Positions 35,315-46,623 of a stretch of DNA of 64,000 nucleotides are shown here, piece after piece (position 1 is the stretch's first letter; every line of letters begins with the position of its first letter). The position numbers and the translations under genes are program-made. The notes beneath the pieces are model-generated. The model searched no databases, had not been told where the DNA came from, and worked only from the letters and a program-made list of their open reading frames with translations. Source of the DNA: Isoperla grammatica (lineage: Eukaryota > Arthropoda > Insecta > Plecoptera > Perlodidae); NCBI GenBank assembly GCA_945910005.1, contig OX246746.1, forward strand, positions 36,731,826 through 36,795,825, read 5' to 3'.

Positions 35315-36140
35315 TTCTTCTTCTTCTTCTTCTTCTTCTTCTTCTTCTTCTTCTTCCTTCTTCTTCTTCTTCTTCTTCTTCTTCTTCTTCTTCTTCTTCT
35401 TCTTCTTCTTCTTCTTCTTCTTCTTCTTCTTCTTCTTCTTCTTCTTCTTCTTCTTCTTCTTCTTCTTCTTCTTCTTCTTCTTCTTCTTCTTCTTCTTCTT
35501 CTTCTTCTTCTTCTTCTTCTTCTTCTTCTTCTTCTTCTTCTTCTTCTTCTTCTTCTTCTTCTTCTTCTTCTTCTTCTTCTTCTTCTTCTTCTTCTTCTTC
35601 TTCTTCTTCTTCTTCTTCTTCTTCTTCTTCTTCTTCTTCTTCTTCTTCTTCTTCTTCTTCTTCTTCTTCTTCTTCTTCTTCTTCTTCTTCTTCTTCTTCT
35701 TCTTCTTCTTCTTCTTCTTCTTCTTCTTCTTCTTCTTCTTCTTCTTCTTCTTCTTCTTCTTCTTCTTCTTCTTCTTCTTCTTCTTCTTCTTCTTCTTCTT
35801 CTTCTTCTTCTTCTTCTTCTTCTTCTTCTTCTTCTTCTTCTTCTTCTTCTTCTTCTTCTTCTTCTTCTTCTTCTTCTTCTTCTTCTTCTTCTTCTTCTTC
35901 TTCTTCTTCTTCTTCTTCTTCTTCTTCTCTTCTTCTTCTTCTTCTTCTTCTTCTTCTTCTTCTTCTTCTTCTTCTTCTTCTTCTTCTTCTTCTTCTTCTT
36001 CTTCTTCTTCTTCTTCTTCTTCTTCTTCTTCTTCTTCTTCTTCTTCTTCTTCTTCTTCTTCTTCTTCTTCTTCTTCTTCTTCTTCTTCTTCTTCTTCTTC
36101 TTCTTCTTCTTCTTCTTCTTCTTCTCCTCCTCCTCCTCCT
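35315..36140. repeat. Long (TTC)n / (GAA)n microsatellite
   Basis: About 810 bp of nearly uninterrupted TTC, ending in five to six CTC/TCC units. Only two phase slips are visible, at about 35355 (TTCCTTC) and 35926 (TTCTCTTC). Homopurine-homopyrimidine GAA/TTC tracts of this size can form triplex DNA. Poly-Ser, poly-Phe, poly-Leu, poly-Arg and poly-Lys frames across it are artefacts. Confidence 0.97.
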
Positions 36141-36929
36141 CTGACTCCATATTGGAAACTAATTATAAAACCGCCACAGAGAAGCGGGAAAGTAGCAGGG
36201 TTCGCAACTCGGAAGCGCTTCCAAAGTGGCGTCGTTGTGAATGACAGTCGTTCAACGTTGTATTATTGGGGCACATTTCGGGGGGAACTGGTGGATTATC
36301 ACGAGATAAAATATGCAGTCTGGAACTCCTGAGAGGGGTGAGGGGGGGGGGGGGATTGCTTTAACATATTTTGTTAGTGATTTTAAATGTTTTTAAAGGA
36401 GTGCAGTTGTCTGCTGAATGAGAATCCTACAATTACTGAATTCACCAATTTCATTATCGAAATTATTAGGTATATTAATGTTATGAAATTAATATTCAGA
36501 GTGCATTCTTTGGAGACAATAACTAAATCTAGGATTTCTGGGGGGGGGGGGGGGGGGGGGCGCTTAAGCCCTCTCCCCCAACCCATCCCTTGTAAAAAAC
36601 AACTCGTGGTAGGTTCACGTACGGAAAAAGCAGTTTCGAAGCAGATTTGTAGCGCTTTCAACATAACAAGTAGCGCTTTTAAACATGTATTCTCCCACAT
36701 CCCTCACCCCCCTTTTGAACGAGTTATGGGAATTTCACGACTCTTTACTTTGCACCTCCACCTCCTCCCATCAGTCAGCTGCTACAGGCATCGCTCGCTT
36801 TGGTCAATTCATTCAAACTCGATCTCCTAAAATTCACTGCTTCAATCAATTTCTTGAACCCATCTCTTAGCTCCTAATCTTTTTCGTCAAATAATTCAAG
36901 TGACTAACTACAAGGTCTGGTACAACTGG
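36141..36929. other. Non-coding stretch with poly-G tracts
   Basis: No gene supported. G runs lie at about 36343-36354 and 36541-36560 (20 G). A frame across the second run codes poly-Gly and is not considered real. Confidence 0.5.
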
Positions 36930-37020
36930 CACATTATTTGGATATTTGGGAAGGAATTTTCTAGGGCTTTCTTATAGGATTCGATCCCAGCATTCGATTT
37001 ATGACTGAGTAAACCTTAAG
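36930..37020 (-). mobile_element. tRNA-derived SINE fragment, minus strand
   Basis: Read in reverse, CTCAGTCATAAATCGAATGC followed by TGGGATCGAATCC and CCTTCCCAAATATCCAAA matches the body of the SINE family at 37171 and 45365. Head and tail are missing. Confidence 0.65.
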
Positions 37021-37059
37021 CCTAAGCAAAGTTTTCAGACAGGATAGTCGGTATATTGT

Positions 37060-37165
37060 AATTGAGGAGCTCGTGGGCTTGATTACCACCACGGGCAATA
37101 CTGACTGAAGTCGTTTGTGGGTTTTCCTCAGCCATAACTCAAAGCGTGGAAATTGGTCCTATAAA
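37060..37165 (+). mobile_element. tRNA-derived SINE fragment, plus strand
   Basis: GGGCTTGATTACCACCACGG (diverged head end), ACTGACTGAAGTCG, GTTTTCCTCAGCCATAA and GGAAATTGGTCCT belong to the same SINE family. It is truncated by, or fused to, the fuller copy that follows. Confidence 0.65.
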
Positions 37166-37170
37166 CAGTC

Positions 37171-37445
37171 ACCGATAGAGACGTGGCTCAGTGGTAAGAC
37201 GCGACACTCTAATTCGGGAGGTAGCCGGTTCGATTCCAGCCACCGGCAGTCCTGACTGAAATTTTTTCCGAGGTTTTCCTCAGTCTTAAAGGCTAGTGCT
37301 GGAATTGATTCCTACTAACAGCCCTCGGGCATCCCTTACCAGCTAACAAAACACCGTAATAACCTAGTTAGTCACCTGAAGAGCGGCACATCAGGCAAAG
37401 CTGGTATGCCCCCTATAACAGGTATTCCTAAGAAAAATTATGAAT
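37171..37445 (+). mobile_element. Near-complete tRNA-derived SINE
   Basis: The tRNA-like head has an A box (GTGGCTCAGTGGTAAGACGC) and a B box (GGTTCGATTCC). The body contains CTGACTGAAATTTTTTCCGA and GGTTTTCCTCAGTC, then CCTAGTTAGTCACCTGAAGA. The tail reads TATTCCTAAGAAAAATTATG and ends in AT-rich repeats. This is the best intact reference copy of the family in the window. No clear target duplication was identified. Confidence 0.85.
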
Positions 37446-38173
37446 TAATTATTATTTCGTCACAACTATCTATGTGTTCTACACAAAACGTATCCATATG
37501 AAATAATATTGTGCCTTTTATCTGCCTTGTACACTCATTTTAGGTGATTGTCAAAGACATTATGAAGGCGAGTGTGATACTGCAGAATACGATACACTGT
37601 GTTGATTTGGGTTATGAATAATATGATTTTAATACACAAAGAATGATTTGTCTTCTGTTCTACGACAGACATGAAAGCAATACTAGGGCCTAGTATACAT
37701 ATCAGTAAAAATATCAAGTACATAATATAAAACAAAAATATAATTCTGACGCAAATGCGCGCGCTCTGTAACCGGTACGAAAGAACTCAAATATAAACAA
37801 GACTTGACCTTGATTACATTACACCCAAAATACAGTATCATACAAAAAAGTAATAATACAACGCCGATATTTCTGTGTCTCCCCCTACCCCTCCCCCTCC
37901 CCCAGTTTGTCAGGCTGCAGCAAGGACAACCGCTGCTAAACAGTAAACCCTCATATAAACTCAGGAAGATTAGTGATTATTCATAGCTACATGTGATAAA
38001 TATAATTCACAAATTACTATCGAAGGTCGAATAGCAATAAAATAATCATAAAATGGATTACTTCAAGTCATGGCTTAACGACAGGTTGACGGCTATATTG
38101 CTAGTGCAAGATGTTTCCAGATAAGATTTACTGCAATATTATGAAAACGCGTATTTATTGTCTACCCTCAAAA
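37446..38173. other. Non-coding stretch
   Basis: No gene or element recognised. It includes a C-rich patch at 37880-37905. Confidence 0.5.
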
Positions 38174-38536
38174 GCGGCCTTTACACGTACACTCTTGCGC
38201 GCACGCTTGCGTGTCGCGTTCTTGTGCAGAGGAAAGACAGCGCGCAAAACCGTGGGTTGGAGAGCCGCGCAAGAGGGATGTGGTGTACAAAACAGTATTA
38301 CACTCTTGCGCGCACGCTCCGCAGGGAAACGAAAGCGCGCGTTTAAGAGTGTTCGTGTAAATGCTAATCCCTTCGTCTTTACTACACATTTGCGTGGTGC
38401 GTGGAGTGTTCGGAGTGTTCAGATGATTCACGACGTTCTTTCCCTTGCAAGCTTGCTTTTACACGGACAGTTTTACCTGCAGGAAAGAACGCGCGACAAC
38501 GAATCCCGCGCGCAAGAGTGCACGTGTAAAGGCCCC
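38174..38536. mobile_element. 363-bp MITE with GGCCTTTACACGT ends
   Basis: The left end reads GCGGCCTTTACACGTACACT then CTTGCGCGC; the right end complements it as GGGGCCTTTACACGTGCACT then CTTGCGCGC, with 26 of 29 positions or better. Internal copies of CTCTTGCGCGCACGCT and GCGCGCAAGAG occur as subterminal repeats. GC content is much higher than in the flanks. There is no transposase. Target duplication and superfamily are not resolved. Confidence 0.8.
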
Positions 38537-38656
38537 TAAAGCCACAAGAGAAGAAGAGTAAAGTCATATTTACTGCCTTAGTAGGAAACACCCGATTATA
38601 AGTACGTTGTGACAAGTCACAGTTTTTTCCAAGTGTTAGTGCAGGATATACGCAGG

Positions 38657-40011
38657 CAGAGGCGGACTGGGGGGGTAAGGGCCCCGTACGGAAAAGCATT
38701 TTAGGGGCCCCGGAACTTGGCGAAGTTGAAAGGGGTCTCGGGGCGAAGCCCCAGCCGCCGGAGGCGAAAATTTTTTCAGTCTATTATTTTGTGTAGAACG
38801 CATATAAACACGTTTGAAAATCGATGAATAATGATAGTTATGTGGAACAACGACAACGTGTTGAACTGTGAACACCACTTAAAAAAACGAAATTGAAGAA
38901 AAAACTTCCCAACTCTGGCAGTTTTATATTGTATATTTCAAACTATATTGTTTCTCAACCTTCTGCAAATATCGATTATAATTGTTCACTCGCATCTCGT
39001 AATTTTTACTCGCAACGAGGGAGCGATGGACGTAGGTGGGATCTGGGGCGAAGCCCCTGCCGCCGGAGACAACTTTGCCGAAGGCGAAACAATTTTCGGT
39101 CCTGCATGATGCTTACTGGCCTAAAACTCGTTTTGAGGCGATATCCTATCATGAAAAACAATGTACAAAAGTCAATATTGCATTTATAACTCCTTACTTA
39201 GGATAGAAGTTCGATCCTGTCATTTGAGAAAGGTAGCCTATATGGCTAGTGCTGCGCGGGATCGGATTTCAGTAGGCTGCGATAGATATATTTTTGCCTA
39301 AATGTTCGCTTTTGAAAATTTTGAACACTTATAAACACTCGATCAGCCCGATGTGTTATTTTTCTGATATAACAAGTTTACTCGCAAACTATCAAAAGTC
39401 ACTCTCAAGTTGCGAGCTATAGCGAGCAGTAATTTGGAGGATCATTGTTTCCTATTAATGTTTTTAGAACGCATATGAACATGTGTAAAAATCGATAAAT
39501 GATGTTAGGTATGTGGAACAACATGTTGAACTGTGAACATCACTGTTCAAGAGTAAATTAAAGAAAGAACTTTCCGTCTTTCCCAACACTGGCAGTTGGA
39601 TATTTCAAACTATATTGTTTCCTATAAATTTGTTTGTAGAATGCATATAAACATGTTTAAAAATCGATACACGATGATAAATATGTGGAACATGTGGACT
39701 GTGAACCACTTTGGAAATTAAATTAAAGAAATAACTTTCCCAACAATTTGACATGTTACATATTTTAAAACAAACTAGACGAGGAAAGCGGAAATCTTTG
39801 TAGCACTTGTAGATGGTCTATTTGATACGTTATGTCCCTTTCTACACTGACATGAGATGAAATATTATGCTCTTCTTACTATTTAGTTGCATAATCTATA
39901 TCGCATAAGATATTTATTTTCAGGGGGTTGGGTGGTGGGCCCCAAGGGGGCCCCCACCCGGGGGGGCCCCGTACGGGTTTCCGTAGTTCCGTACCTACCA
40001 GTCCGCCCCTG
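38657..40011. mobile_element. Non-autonomous hAT element with 8-bp target duplication
   Basis: Terminal inverted repeats CAGAGGCGGACTGG and CAGGGGCGGACTGG (right end read in reverse) are followed on both sides by sequence containing GGGCCCCGTACGG. A perfect 8-bp direct repeat, TACGCAGG, flanks it at 38649-38656 and 40012-40019, as expected for hAT transposition. At 1,355 bp it has no transposase frame. Two internal GC hairpin motifs (GGGGCGAAGCCCC, about 38740 and 39045) each precede GCCGCCGGAG. The repeated CGCATATAAACA(T/C)GTTT and AAATCGATAA segments suggest internal duplication. Confidence 0.92.
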
Positions 40012-40019
40012 TACGCAGG

Positions 40020-41397
40020 CTATTTACAGGCAAGCACTTAAAAATGTAAAGAATTTCGTTTTGGAATGTACAGGTAAAAAACTAACAGCACGCACAGAAC
40101 ACGGTATAAAACTGTCAGAATACAATCACAATAGTGTCTTCTGTAACAATCTTGTTACGACATTTCCGTATAGGAGGAAATGCATGGCTGAAAGACTTGC
40201 GCTCATGCGTTGCAAGTAGTGGTTAGTTTGCACGGAAAAAGGTGGGCATACGCAAACGTGATATTTTCCTCTACCAATTCCACATACGCTTTCCATTTTC
40301 TTCCAGATTCAAGAACATAACGTATTTGATATAACGTGTTATTAACGGTATGCCTGTCCATACAAATTGTATTTTTAATTTTTGAACATTGTTTGAGGTC
40401 TATTGGTTTACTCCTCCGTTCATGGGCATCGTCTTAGGCGTTATAAACCGTGACTGACCTTGGGTTTGTGGTCACAGCCGCAATCCTCTCCACGACATGT
40501 AACTTCTCGCAAGAAATACATTTTTGGCTGATAACAAATTTGTATTGTGGCTAAAATGAATGCTTTGGGCTTAATAATGAAGTATTTTAGTGCATTACCG
40601 TAAGTACCTGTTTTATAGCTGTTCTCTTCATACGTCGGTGGTGGATGCAAGCATCATAATACGCTCATAGTAATCGAGTTAATGTTTCAACCGCGGTTTC
40701 AATTAAAATTAGCTTTAATGGGAAACGAGGTCAGAGATTTAGTAATGTGGACTAATATATTTTACAGCATGAAGTTGTGCATGCAATGAAAGAAATTGCA
40801 GTGAACCGCATGCAATTGCATGTCCCCACTATCATATCATAATGCATGTGTATAACGGGTCAGTCTCAGCTCAGTCTTATCAATCCTACTAGTTACACAT
40901 CAGATTGTGAAGTCAACTATAGCTTCAACTTTCAGACGTCATCACAACACTACAACAACTAGAGCACAATCCGTTCCAGATCAATTCAATTCAAATCGAA
41001 AATAGTTATCAATAAAAAAGCATTGCTCGACAATAATTGCGATACAATAACTAATAATAAATCATGCAATAACGATGTAAACAACTAAGAACACACGTAC
41101 ACGAAATCAAACAGACTAAAACGCATAATTGCAATGAACCTATATCCTAGCCAATCAGGACCCAGTTTATATTTCTAAGTAAGAAGTTACCAGGAAAGTA
41201 AGTCGGAAACATGGAGCTGATTCTCGAGTGAAATGGGACTAATACATTTATATGTCACATCCGTGGTAAACTATAAGGGGTTTTTAAAACTGTTTGATAA
41301 TCTTACTTTCAACTCTAACGAATTTTGAAATTGAAAATATAGTATATATATATATATATATACCTTAGATCCACTTCGAGCTCATTAATTTTATCAA
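40020..41397. other. Non-coding stretch
   Basis: No gene supported. A TA microsatellite lies at 41341-41362. Confidence 0.5.
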
Positions 41398-41525
41398 AGC
41401 CGGGGGTGGAGGGGATCCCCCAACTCAGTGCCGCGCACAAAAAAGGTATGTGGTAATCTGGTTTAAACTATAATTATCTAGCTAGCTATATACCCGGAAT
41501 ATTATATTCCTGGCTACGCCACTGG
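41398..41525. mobile_element. hAT-like terminal fragment
   Basis: The sequence ends CCTGGCTACGCCACTG, which read in reverse (CAGTGGCGTAGCCAGG) is a typical hAT terminus. Inward lie GGGGGTGGAGGGGATCCCCC and CAGTGCCGCGCAC. No matching left end or 8-bp duplication was found, so this is a fragment. Confidence 0.5.
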
Positions 41526-41879
41526 CTGAGAATAAAAACAAATTACAAAAGGACTGGCCTTCTGCTCCAGTAACCAGTTTTCGAAAAAGGGTCCAAGTGG
41601 TATTATCATCACGATATGACAAACAGACAAACAAATTCATGTATATCGCAAAACTATTAACCTGTTTTTCAAATCAAATACGCTAATTTTTACCTGAATA
41701 TAAATTAGTAACTTTCTCTCCAAATCAGTCGTTTCTATTTAGAATCTACATATTATCATAGCTGCTTTGCCAATTGTATTAGTACCGCCAACAACGTTAA
41801 AGTCTGCAGCTGATCGTTAGCCAATCACCGTTCTGACTTCGGTATTGCCGACCAATAAGAAATTGTGCTTGCAGAAAGT

Positions 41880-42209
41880 ATTTTGATGACGCAACTGTGG
41901 AAGGCAGTGAGCATGTATACAATTGCAGTAACATTACGTTAGTGTGCGCGCGCTGATTTCATTGTACAATGCAGGTTATCTTTGCTTATATGGAATAGAG
42001 AGAGTTCAGGTTACACAATAATTTGTAAAATACATGAATTTATAGTGTATCTTAACTGAAGCAAGTACTGTCATTCAAGTCTAGCGTATACGTATTGTTC
42101 GTCGAGTTAACGGTAATTTTATAGTGATTAGTATGGGAATAAAATAAGCTTAGGTAAATGCCAAGATCTATTTACAGGAATGGACCAGGATCAGAATCCA
42201 AATATTAAG
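41880..42209 (+). promoter_or_regulatory. Candidate 5' region and first exon of the TLC gene
   Basis: A short stretch ending AATATTAAG at 42209 is followed by a good splice donor, GTAGGTAAGT. Upstream lies a less AT-rich region with GCGCGCGC-type sequence at 41945-41955. If spliced to the candidate exon at 47278, ATG 42180 would open a 16-codon upstream reading frame. This is a guess from splice-site shape and position; no TATA box or initiator was recognised. Confidence 0.3.
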
Positions 42210-43218
42210 GTAGGTAAGTCTAGGATAGGGTAGGCCTAGGCCTACTACTTTGTTCTTGGGTAGTGGCCAAACCCATTCTTGTGGTAGGCCTAGGCCTAGG
42301 CCTGTGCCTAGCCAGTGAATATCCAGCCTTTAAGGCTGGATAGTATTTACTGGCCTAGCCTAGGCCTAGGCTAGGGCCTAAGCCTAGTAACTCACCTATA
42401 GGCCCTAGACGTAAGACTAGGCGCCTAGGCCTAGGCCTAGACCGAAGTCTCAGGCCCTAGGCCTAGCCTAGGCTAGGCCTAGGCCTAGGACTAATTCTTG
42501 CCTAGGCCTAGCTTTTAAACTTGTTTTTCTATTGCCAAAATAACAGGCCTAGACACTAGCTTTGCACAGATCTTGGTCATGGTTCATTTCCTGTTTCCTA
42601 GGCCTAGGCCTAGACCTATATGAAATTCGGTTTCAAGTTTAGACTTGGTTCCTGCCCCTAGGCCTAGGCCTAGTCGCAGGCCTAAGCTATGGACTTAGCA
42701 CAAAATAAAATCTAGGTTAGGTTGTGCCATGCGATTCACTGTTGTGGCCTAGGCTCATCTCCTAACCTAGGCCAGTTGTAGTGTAGGCCCTACAGTCAGT
42801 GTAGGTAGGCCTAGCCCTAGGACCAGCAGAGCGATTGTGAATGGGAGTTCAGTAGTAGGTCAGAAGAAGTAGGCCTAGGCCTAGTAGTAGTAGGCTAGTA
42901 GTAGCTCTATCCATTTACATTCATTTGGGTTTCTTAAATTCAATCCAGGACCTAAGTTAGTGGGCTTAAGTATAGGCCTAGCCCTAAATAGACTTAGCCG
43001 TCAACCATCCCTTAGTCCTAAAGTCACCCTGGAAAAACCTTACAGACGCTTTCATCATAAACGAGTACCCTAGTTCATGGCCAACTAGTGAGCCCTAATT
43101 TCAGATACCGATTGCTCATTGGTAGAGGTAGGCCTACCTAGACACTTATTTATGTCTGAAATAAAGATCAGAAACTTATATGCCTAACAAAAATACTAGG
43201 CCTAGGCATATCCTATAC
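42210..43218. repeat. AGGCCTA-rich tract
   Basis: The palindromic hexamer AGGCCT and its extensions (TAGGCCTAGGCCTA) occur dozens of times in about 1 kb, in loose runs, not as a regular array. One hairpin, ATCCAGCCTTTAAGGCTGGA, lies at 42320-42340. The same motif is scattered elsewhere at lower density (48.5-48.7 kb, 47.3 kb). This is a genome-wide compositional feature concentrated here. Confidence 0.75.
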
Positions 43219-43899
43219 CTACCTACCAGTAGCTGATTTAACGGTCTGCCCGGTCAGCGAATACTGACCGGGCCCCGGCTGATTCGGGCCCCCCGCCCCT
43301 TGGGAATCAACTCCGTTTGTTTTTCGTGTACATAAGCCGAGATCCATTCACCATTGGTGTTTTCGAAACCCGTTGTAGCAACTACTACCAATAAAATTAT
43401 ATCCAACTTAAGAGCTTCAAAAAGAATGATTCCGTTTATAGCGCTCAATAAAGTCTTCGTCATGGTCGCCACATGTATGACAGTATACAGAGACGGAAAC
43501 AACCCCAGGGTTTAACAATCGACCTTTAGTCCTGTGGCGTTACTTTGAGTAGGCCTACATTCCAGAAATCTGGAAATATTCTGCAAATATGAAACAACTG
43601 TTAATCTGACTGTAAAATGACCATTACTTTCTTTGAAAGACCCAACTTATCCTCATCAGTCGGTTTCTGTGTCTCGTGGCTCGTGTGAGTCTACTGCAAC
43701 TTAGTTCGTATGGCAACTGTGTTATTTTAATTTATTTAAACAAAAGTAAAATGTGAGCGTGGTATACGTTTTAAAAATTAGTGAACAGACAAAATACAAG
43801 CATAAGACTCGAGTTATATTATCATTATAGCATAAAATTCTCATAACTGCCGGACATGACCCTAAACAAAGAAAGTTAAGTTCTTGTTGGCAATATTTT

Positions 43900-44529
43900 G
43901 GCTTCGGCCACACAGGATCCGTTCCGGCGCGTGCAGCACGTCTTCACACGGCTTTTCCGTCTTGCGTCTTGTCCGGCTTTTTGGGGGTGGCCACACAAGA
44001 TCCGGTTTGCGTGCGTTCAGTCTCCAACAAGGATTGTTTGCAAATTACTTCTTTCAGAGAGTTTTGAATTAAAATTTAATGTTTTTGATGAGAGATTGTG
44101 GGTTCACGACATTTGTGCTAATAATCAAGATGTTGGTGAATATCACACTTTATTTCCGAAACTTTTAATGCACCAGGAATTTTTTTTTTTTAATATTTTC
44201 GAATACCAAATACGTTGAACTTTATTCCGATCCTTACGATCCTTATGGCTGGTATCCCATAAAGGTGGATGTTTAAAGACAGCAGAAATAATATCTTCTT
44301 TGGAGGGTTCAGTGCTCATTTTCTACGTGCGTCTTGTCCGTCCTGCGACTAAAAACAAACTGGTTTGAAACGAGACGCAGGACGGACAAGCCGGAAAGGA
44401 CGGATTAGACGCGTACGCATTCTGTGTGAACACGGCCATTTGGTTTCATGGTTTTGTTCGAGACGTATAAGACGGATATGACGGACTGCACGGATTGCCG
44501 GACTGCACGGATCCTGTGTGGCCGCGGCC
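43900..44529. mobile_element. 630-bp MITE nested in the hAT element
   Basis: The left end reads GGCTTCGGCCACACAGGATC and the right end, in reverse, GGCCGCGGCCACACAGGATC, both followed by CGT. Three T flank each side (43897-43899 and 44530-44532), possibly a 3-bp target duplication as in PIF/Harbinger elements, though the usual TWA is not seen. Inside, CTTGTCCGTCCTGCG and CGCAGGACGGACAAG form a further hairpin at 44335-44390. No transposase. Confidence 0.75.
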
Positions 44530-44790
44530 TTTGCGTGTGTCAAATTGTGCTGAACATAAAATTTAAAAACGTTGAAAATTCGAGCGGAATTCAACACGCT
44601 TTGGAAGTAGAAAATAAAACAGGTGCTTCTTATTATACAGCTGTAACAGAAAACCTCGAGCCTTGTAGTAACCAACACTTCTACGGTCCTACCGTGTTAA
44701 ACAGTGATTCTCAAAACAGCGCAAAACCCATTTCCCCTAATAATTACGATACTGTGAATATATAAGTTCAAGTGGAATCACAAAGATCTA

Positions 44791-45084
44791 GTGTATGTAA
44801 GTGAAAGTGTAGATTTTGCGTTGTCTCAAAACCACGTGTCCTGCACCAAAGTAAAAAAATTGCAGACCAATCTAACATGTTTGAGAAAACTTTTCTTGAC
44901 TGATATAGCTCTGTTCAGTGGATCAGTTATTTCAAATGATCAACTTGACATTCTTATTGTTAAAAAGCCTTCTCAACCCATTGGAAGAGACATGCCAAAT
45001 TTAATATATCCCAAAGACGACGGCAACCGTAGTTTTTCATTCGTTTATTATTTCCAAATAAATTCTATCAACGAACTATGAATC
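44791..45084 (+). pseudogene. hAT (TTF zinc finger/ZMYM1-like) transposase remnant
   Basis: The open frame ends in LDILIVKKPSQPIGRD, NLIYPKDDGNRSFSFVYY and FQ. This matches the conserved lead-in to the TTF-type zinc finger of ZMYM1-like hAT proteins (pattern: G/K-P-x-Q ... FPKD ... RxFSxxYY). The zinc-finger cysteines and the whole catalytic and dimerisation regions that should follow are absent. An upstream frame to 44765 may be earlier sequence of the same protein. The assignment comes from motif memory and is backed by the hAT-type termini. Confidence 0.6.
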
Positions 45085-45364
45085 CTATATACACTATGAA
45101 ACAAACACGGCTAATTAATCTTGCGGTTATGAATCGGAAAAAACTGTCGAGAGTTCAGACTTATCTCAATTGTTGGAGCTTTTGCCAGGAAAAACTGGAG
45201 AAGGGGTTTTCATGTTTAGAACTTTAGTGAGTAATTAATAAATATTATGCTATATACATATATTAGTTAGTTTATTAAAAACAATATGCTAAACGGACGG
45301 GCCCCTTTGGTAAAAGCTGACCGGGCCCTTTTTCTTTAATCCGCTCCTGCTACCTACGGTATAT

Positions 45365-45531
45365 ATTATAACATCGATAGAGGTAGCTCGACAGTAAGAC
45401 GCAAGACTAATTCGGAAGGTCGCCGGTTCGATTCCGTCCGGCCACCGGCAGTCCTGACTGAAGGTTTTTTCTGAGGTTTTCTTCAGTCGTAAAGGCATGC
45501 TGGGATTGAGTCCTCCTGATAGCCCTTGGAC
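45365..45531 (+). mobile_element. tRNA-derived SINE, 5' half (split by a hAT)
   Basis: The head has GGTAGCTCGACAGTAAGACG and the B box GGTTCGATTCC. The body CTGACTGAAGGTTTTTTCTG and GGTTTTCTTCAGTCGT continues to TAGCCCTTGGAC. The copy is interrupted exactly at CCTTGGAC by the hAT element at 45532-46623 and resumes at 46624. Confidence 0.9.
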
Positions 45532-46623
45532 CAGTGGCGTGCCGTGACTTTTCTAATGGGGGAAGCAACTACTTTTTTAAGTAATCCCTTGGCAATGGCA
45601 CTTGTGAGACCCCCCCCCCACCTAATACATGCATGGGGGGTCTGGGGGGAAGGCCCCCCAGTCAATGCGGGTCCGGGGCGCATAGCCCCGGATTTTTTCG
45701 GATTATCGTGATTGCCGTACGAGCCTTTTAACGAGTTTTAGGCAATTTACCATTAGAAATTTACGAACAAAAATCTGATCCATTATAAAATATCAGTGCT
45801 AAAATGCCGAGTGCATTTTTTGGTTTTTGAATTGAGATTTGGCAGAGCTGATGTTGGTCGGCCACTCTCAATAATTGCACATTTTTCTTGAAAAGATCGA
45901 GTGCTAAATGGGCGCGCAAATAATTCATCGATTACATAACATTCAATCATATTCATGGTTATTGAAAGTTGATAGTACAAATTCAGAAAGGAGTGCACAT
46001 TCGCGCTAGACCTAGATCCTCCACATCCGCGCTAGACCTAGATCCTTGGCCCACAGCAAGCGATCCGATCGAGCCCGCAGACTCGGAAGCAATCCTTCAT
46101 ATTGCTTATTCGCGCGTAGATGAACAACACACCAAACATGTGTCACACACTACAATTATACTCAAATAATCAACTAATCAATGTAGAATCGCATTCTTTC
46201 TCACACTGAATGAATTTAGAAAATAAACGAAACAGTTTTACGGTTATAAAGAGGTAAAAACACGAACAACTTTCAAACCCACGTGTCTCTCGGAACAGTC
46301 TGGCTTATGGGTGCTGGGTGGATGCAATCCGAGGCATTGCTTCCACTCGGCTTTTCTTCGTCAACCCTCGGCCACCCTCGTCGCTTGGCCCACAGCGAAG
46401 GCCTGGCGCTCGAATTCAAACTCGTAGAATATGGTACAAGGATTTTTCATTGCGCTGTCAGTTATTTCGCATAATTCGGGTAGTTAAGTTTGGTTGATTA
46501 ATTCTATTTTAGTGTTACTGGTAAGCGATATTGTTAGCCAGCATTGAGGGTATACATAGGTAATTTAGTTAAAAATAAAATGGAAGCAATGCTTCCATTG
46601 CTTCCATGGACGGCACGCCACTG
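45532..46623. mobile_element. Non-autonomous hAT inserted in a SINE
   Basis: Perfect 14-bp terminal inverted repeats, CAGTGGCGTGCCGT, are present. A perfect 8-bp target duplication, CCTTGGAC, lies at 45524-45531 and 46624-46631, in the middle of a tRNA-derived SINE. At 1,092 bp it has no transposase. It contains a subterminal GC hairpin (CCGGGGCGCATAGCCCCGG, about 45672) and a duplicated GCGCTAGACCTAGATCCT segment (46002 and 46030). Repeated TTGCTTCCA lies near the right end. Confidence 0.95.

Larger units (their letters stand above)
43227..45349 (+). mobile_element. hAT element (2.1 kb) with 8-bp target duplication and transposase remnant
   Basis: Terminal repeats CAGTAGCTGATTTAA and CAGGAGCGGATTAAA (right end read in reverse) both lead into a CCCGGTCAGC segment. 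A perfect 8-bp direct repeat, CTACCTAC, flanks the element at 43219-43226 and 45350-45357. The plus strand near the right end keeps part of a transposase N-terminal region (listed separately). A smaller element (43900-44529) is nested inside. Inactive by deletion and decay. Confidence 0.9.

Noticed and set aside
34785..36332. 515-codon plus-strand frame and 350-codon minus-strand frame
   Set aside because: They cross the 200-N gap and the TTC repeat, which contain no stops. The products are poly-Ser/Phe/Leu or poly-Arg/Lys.
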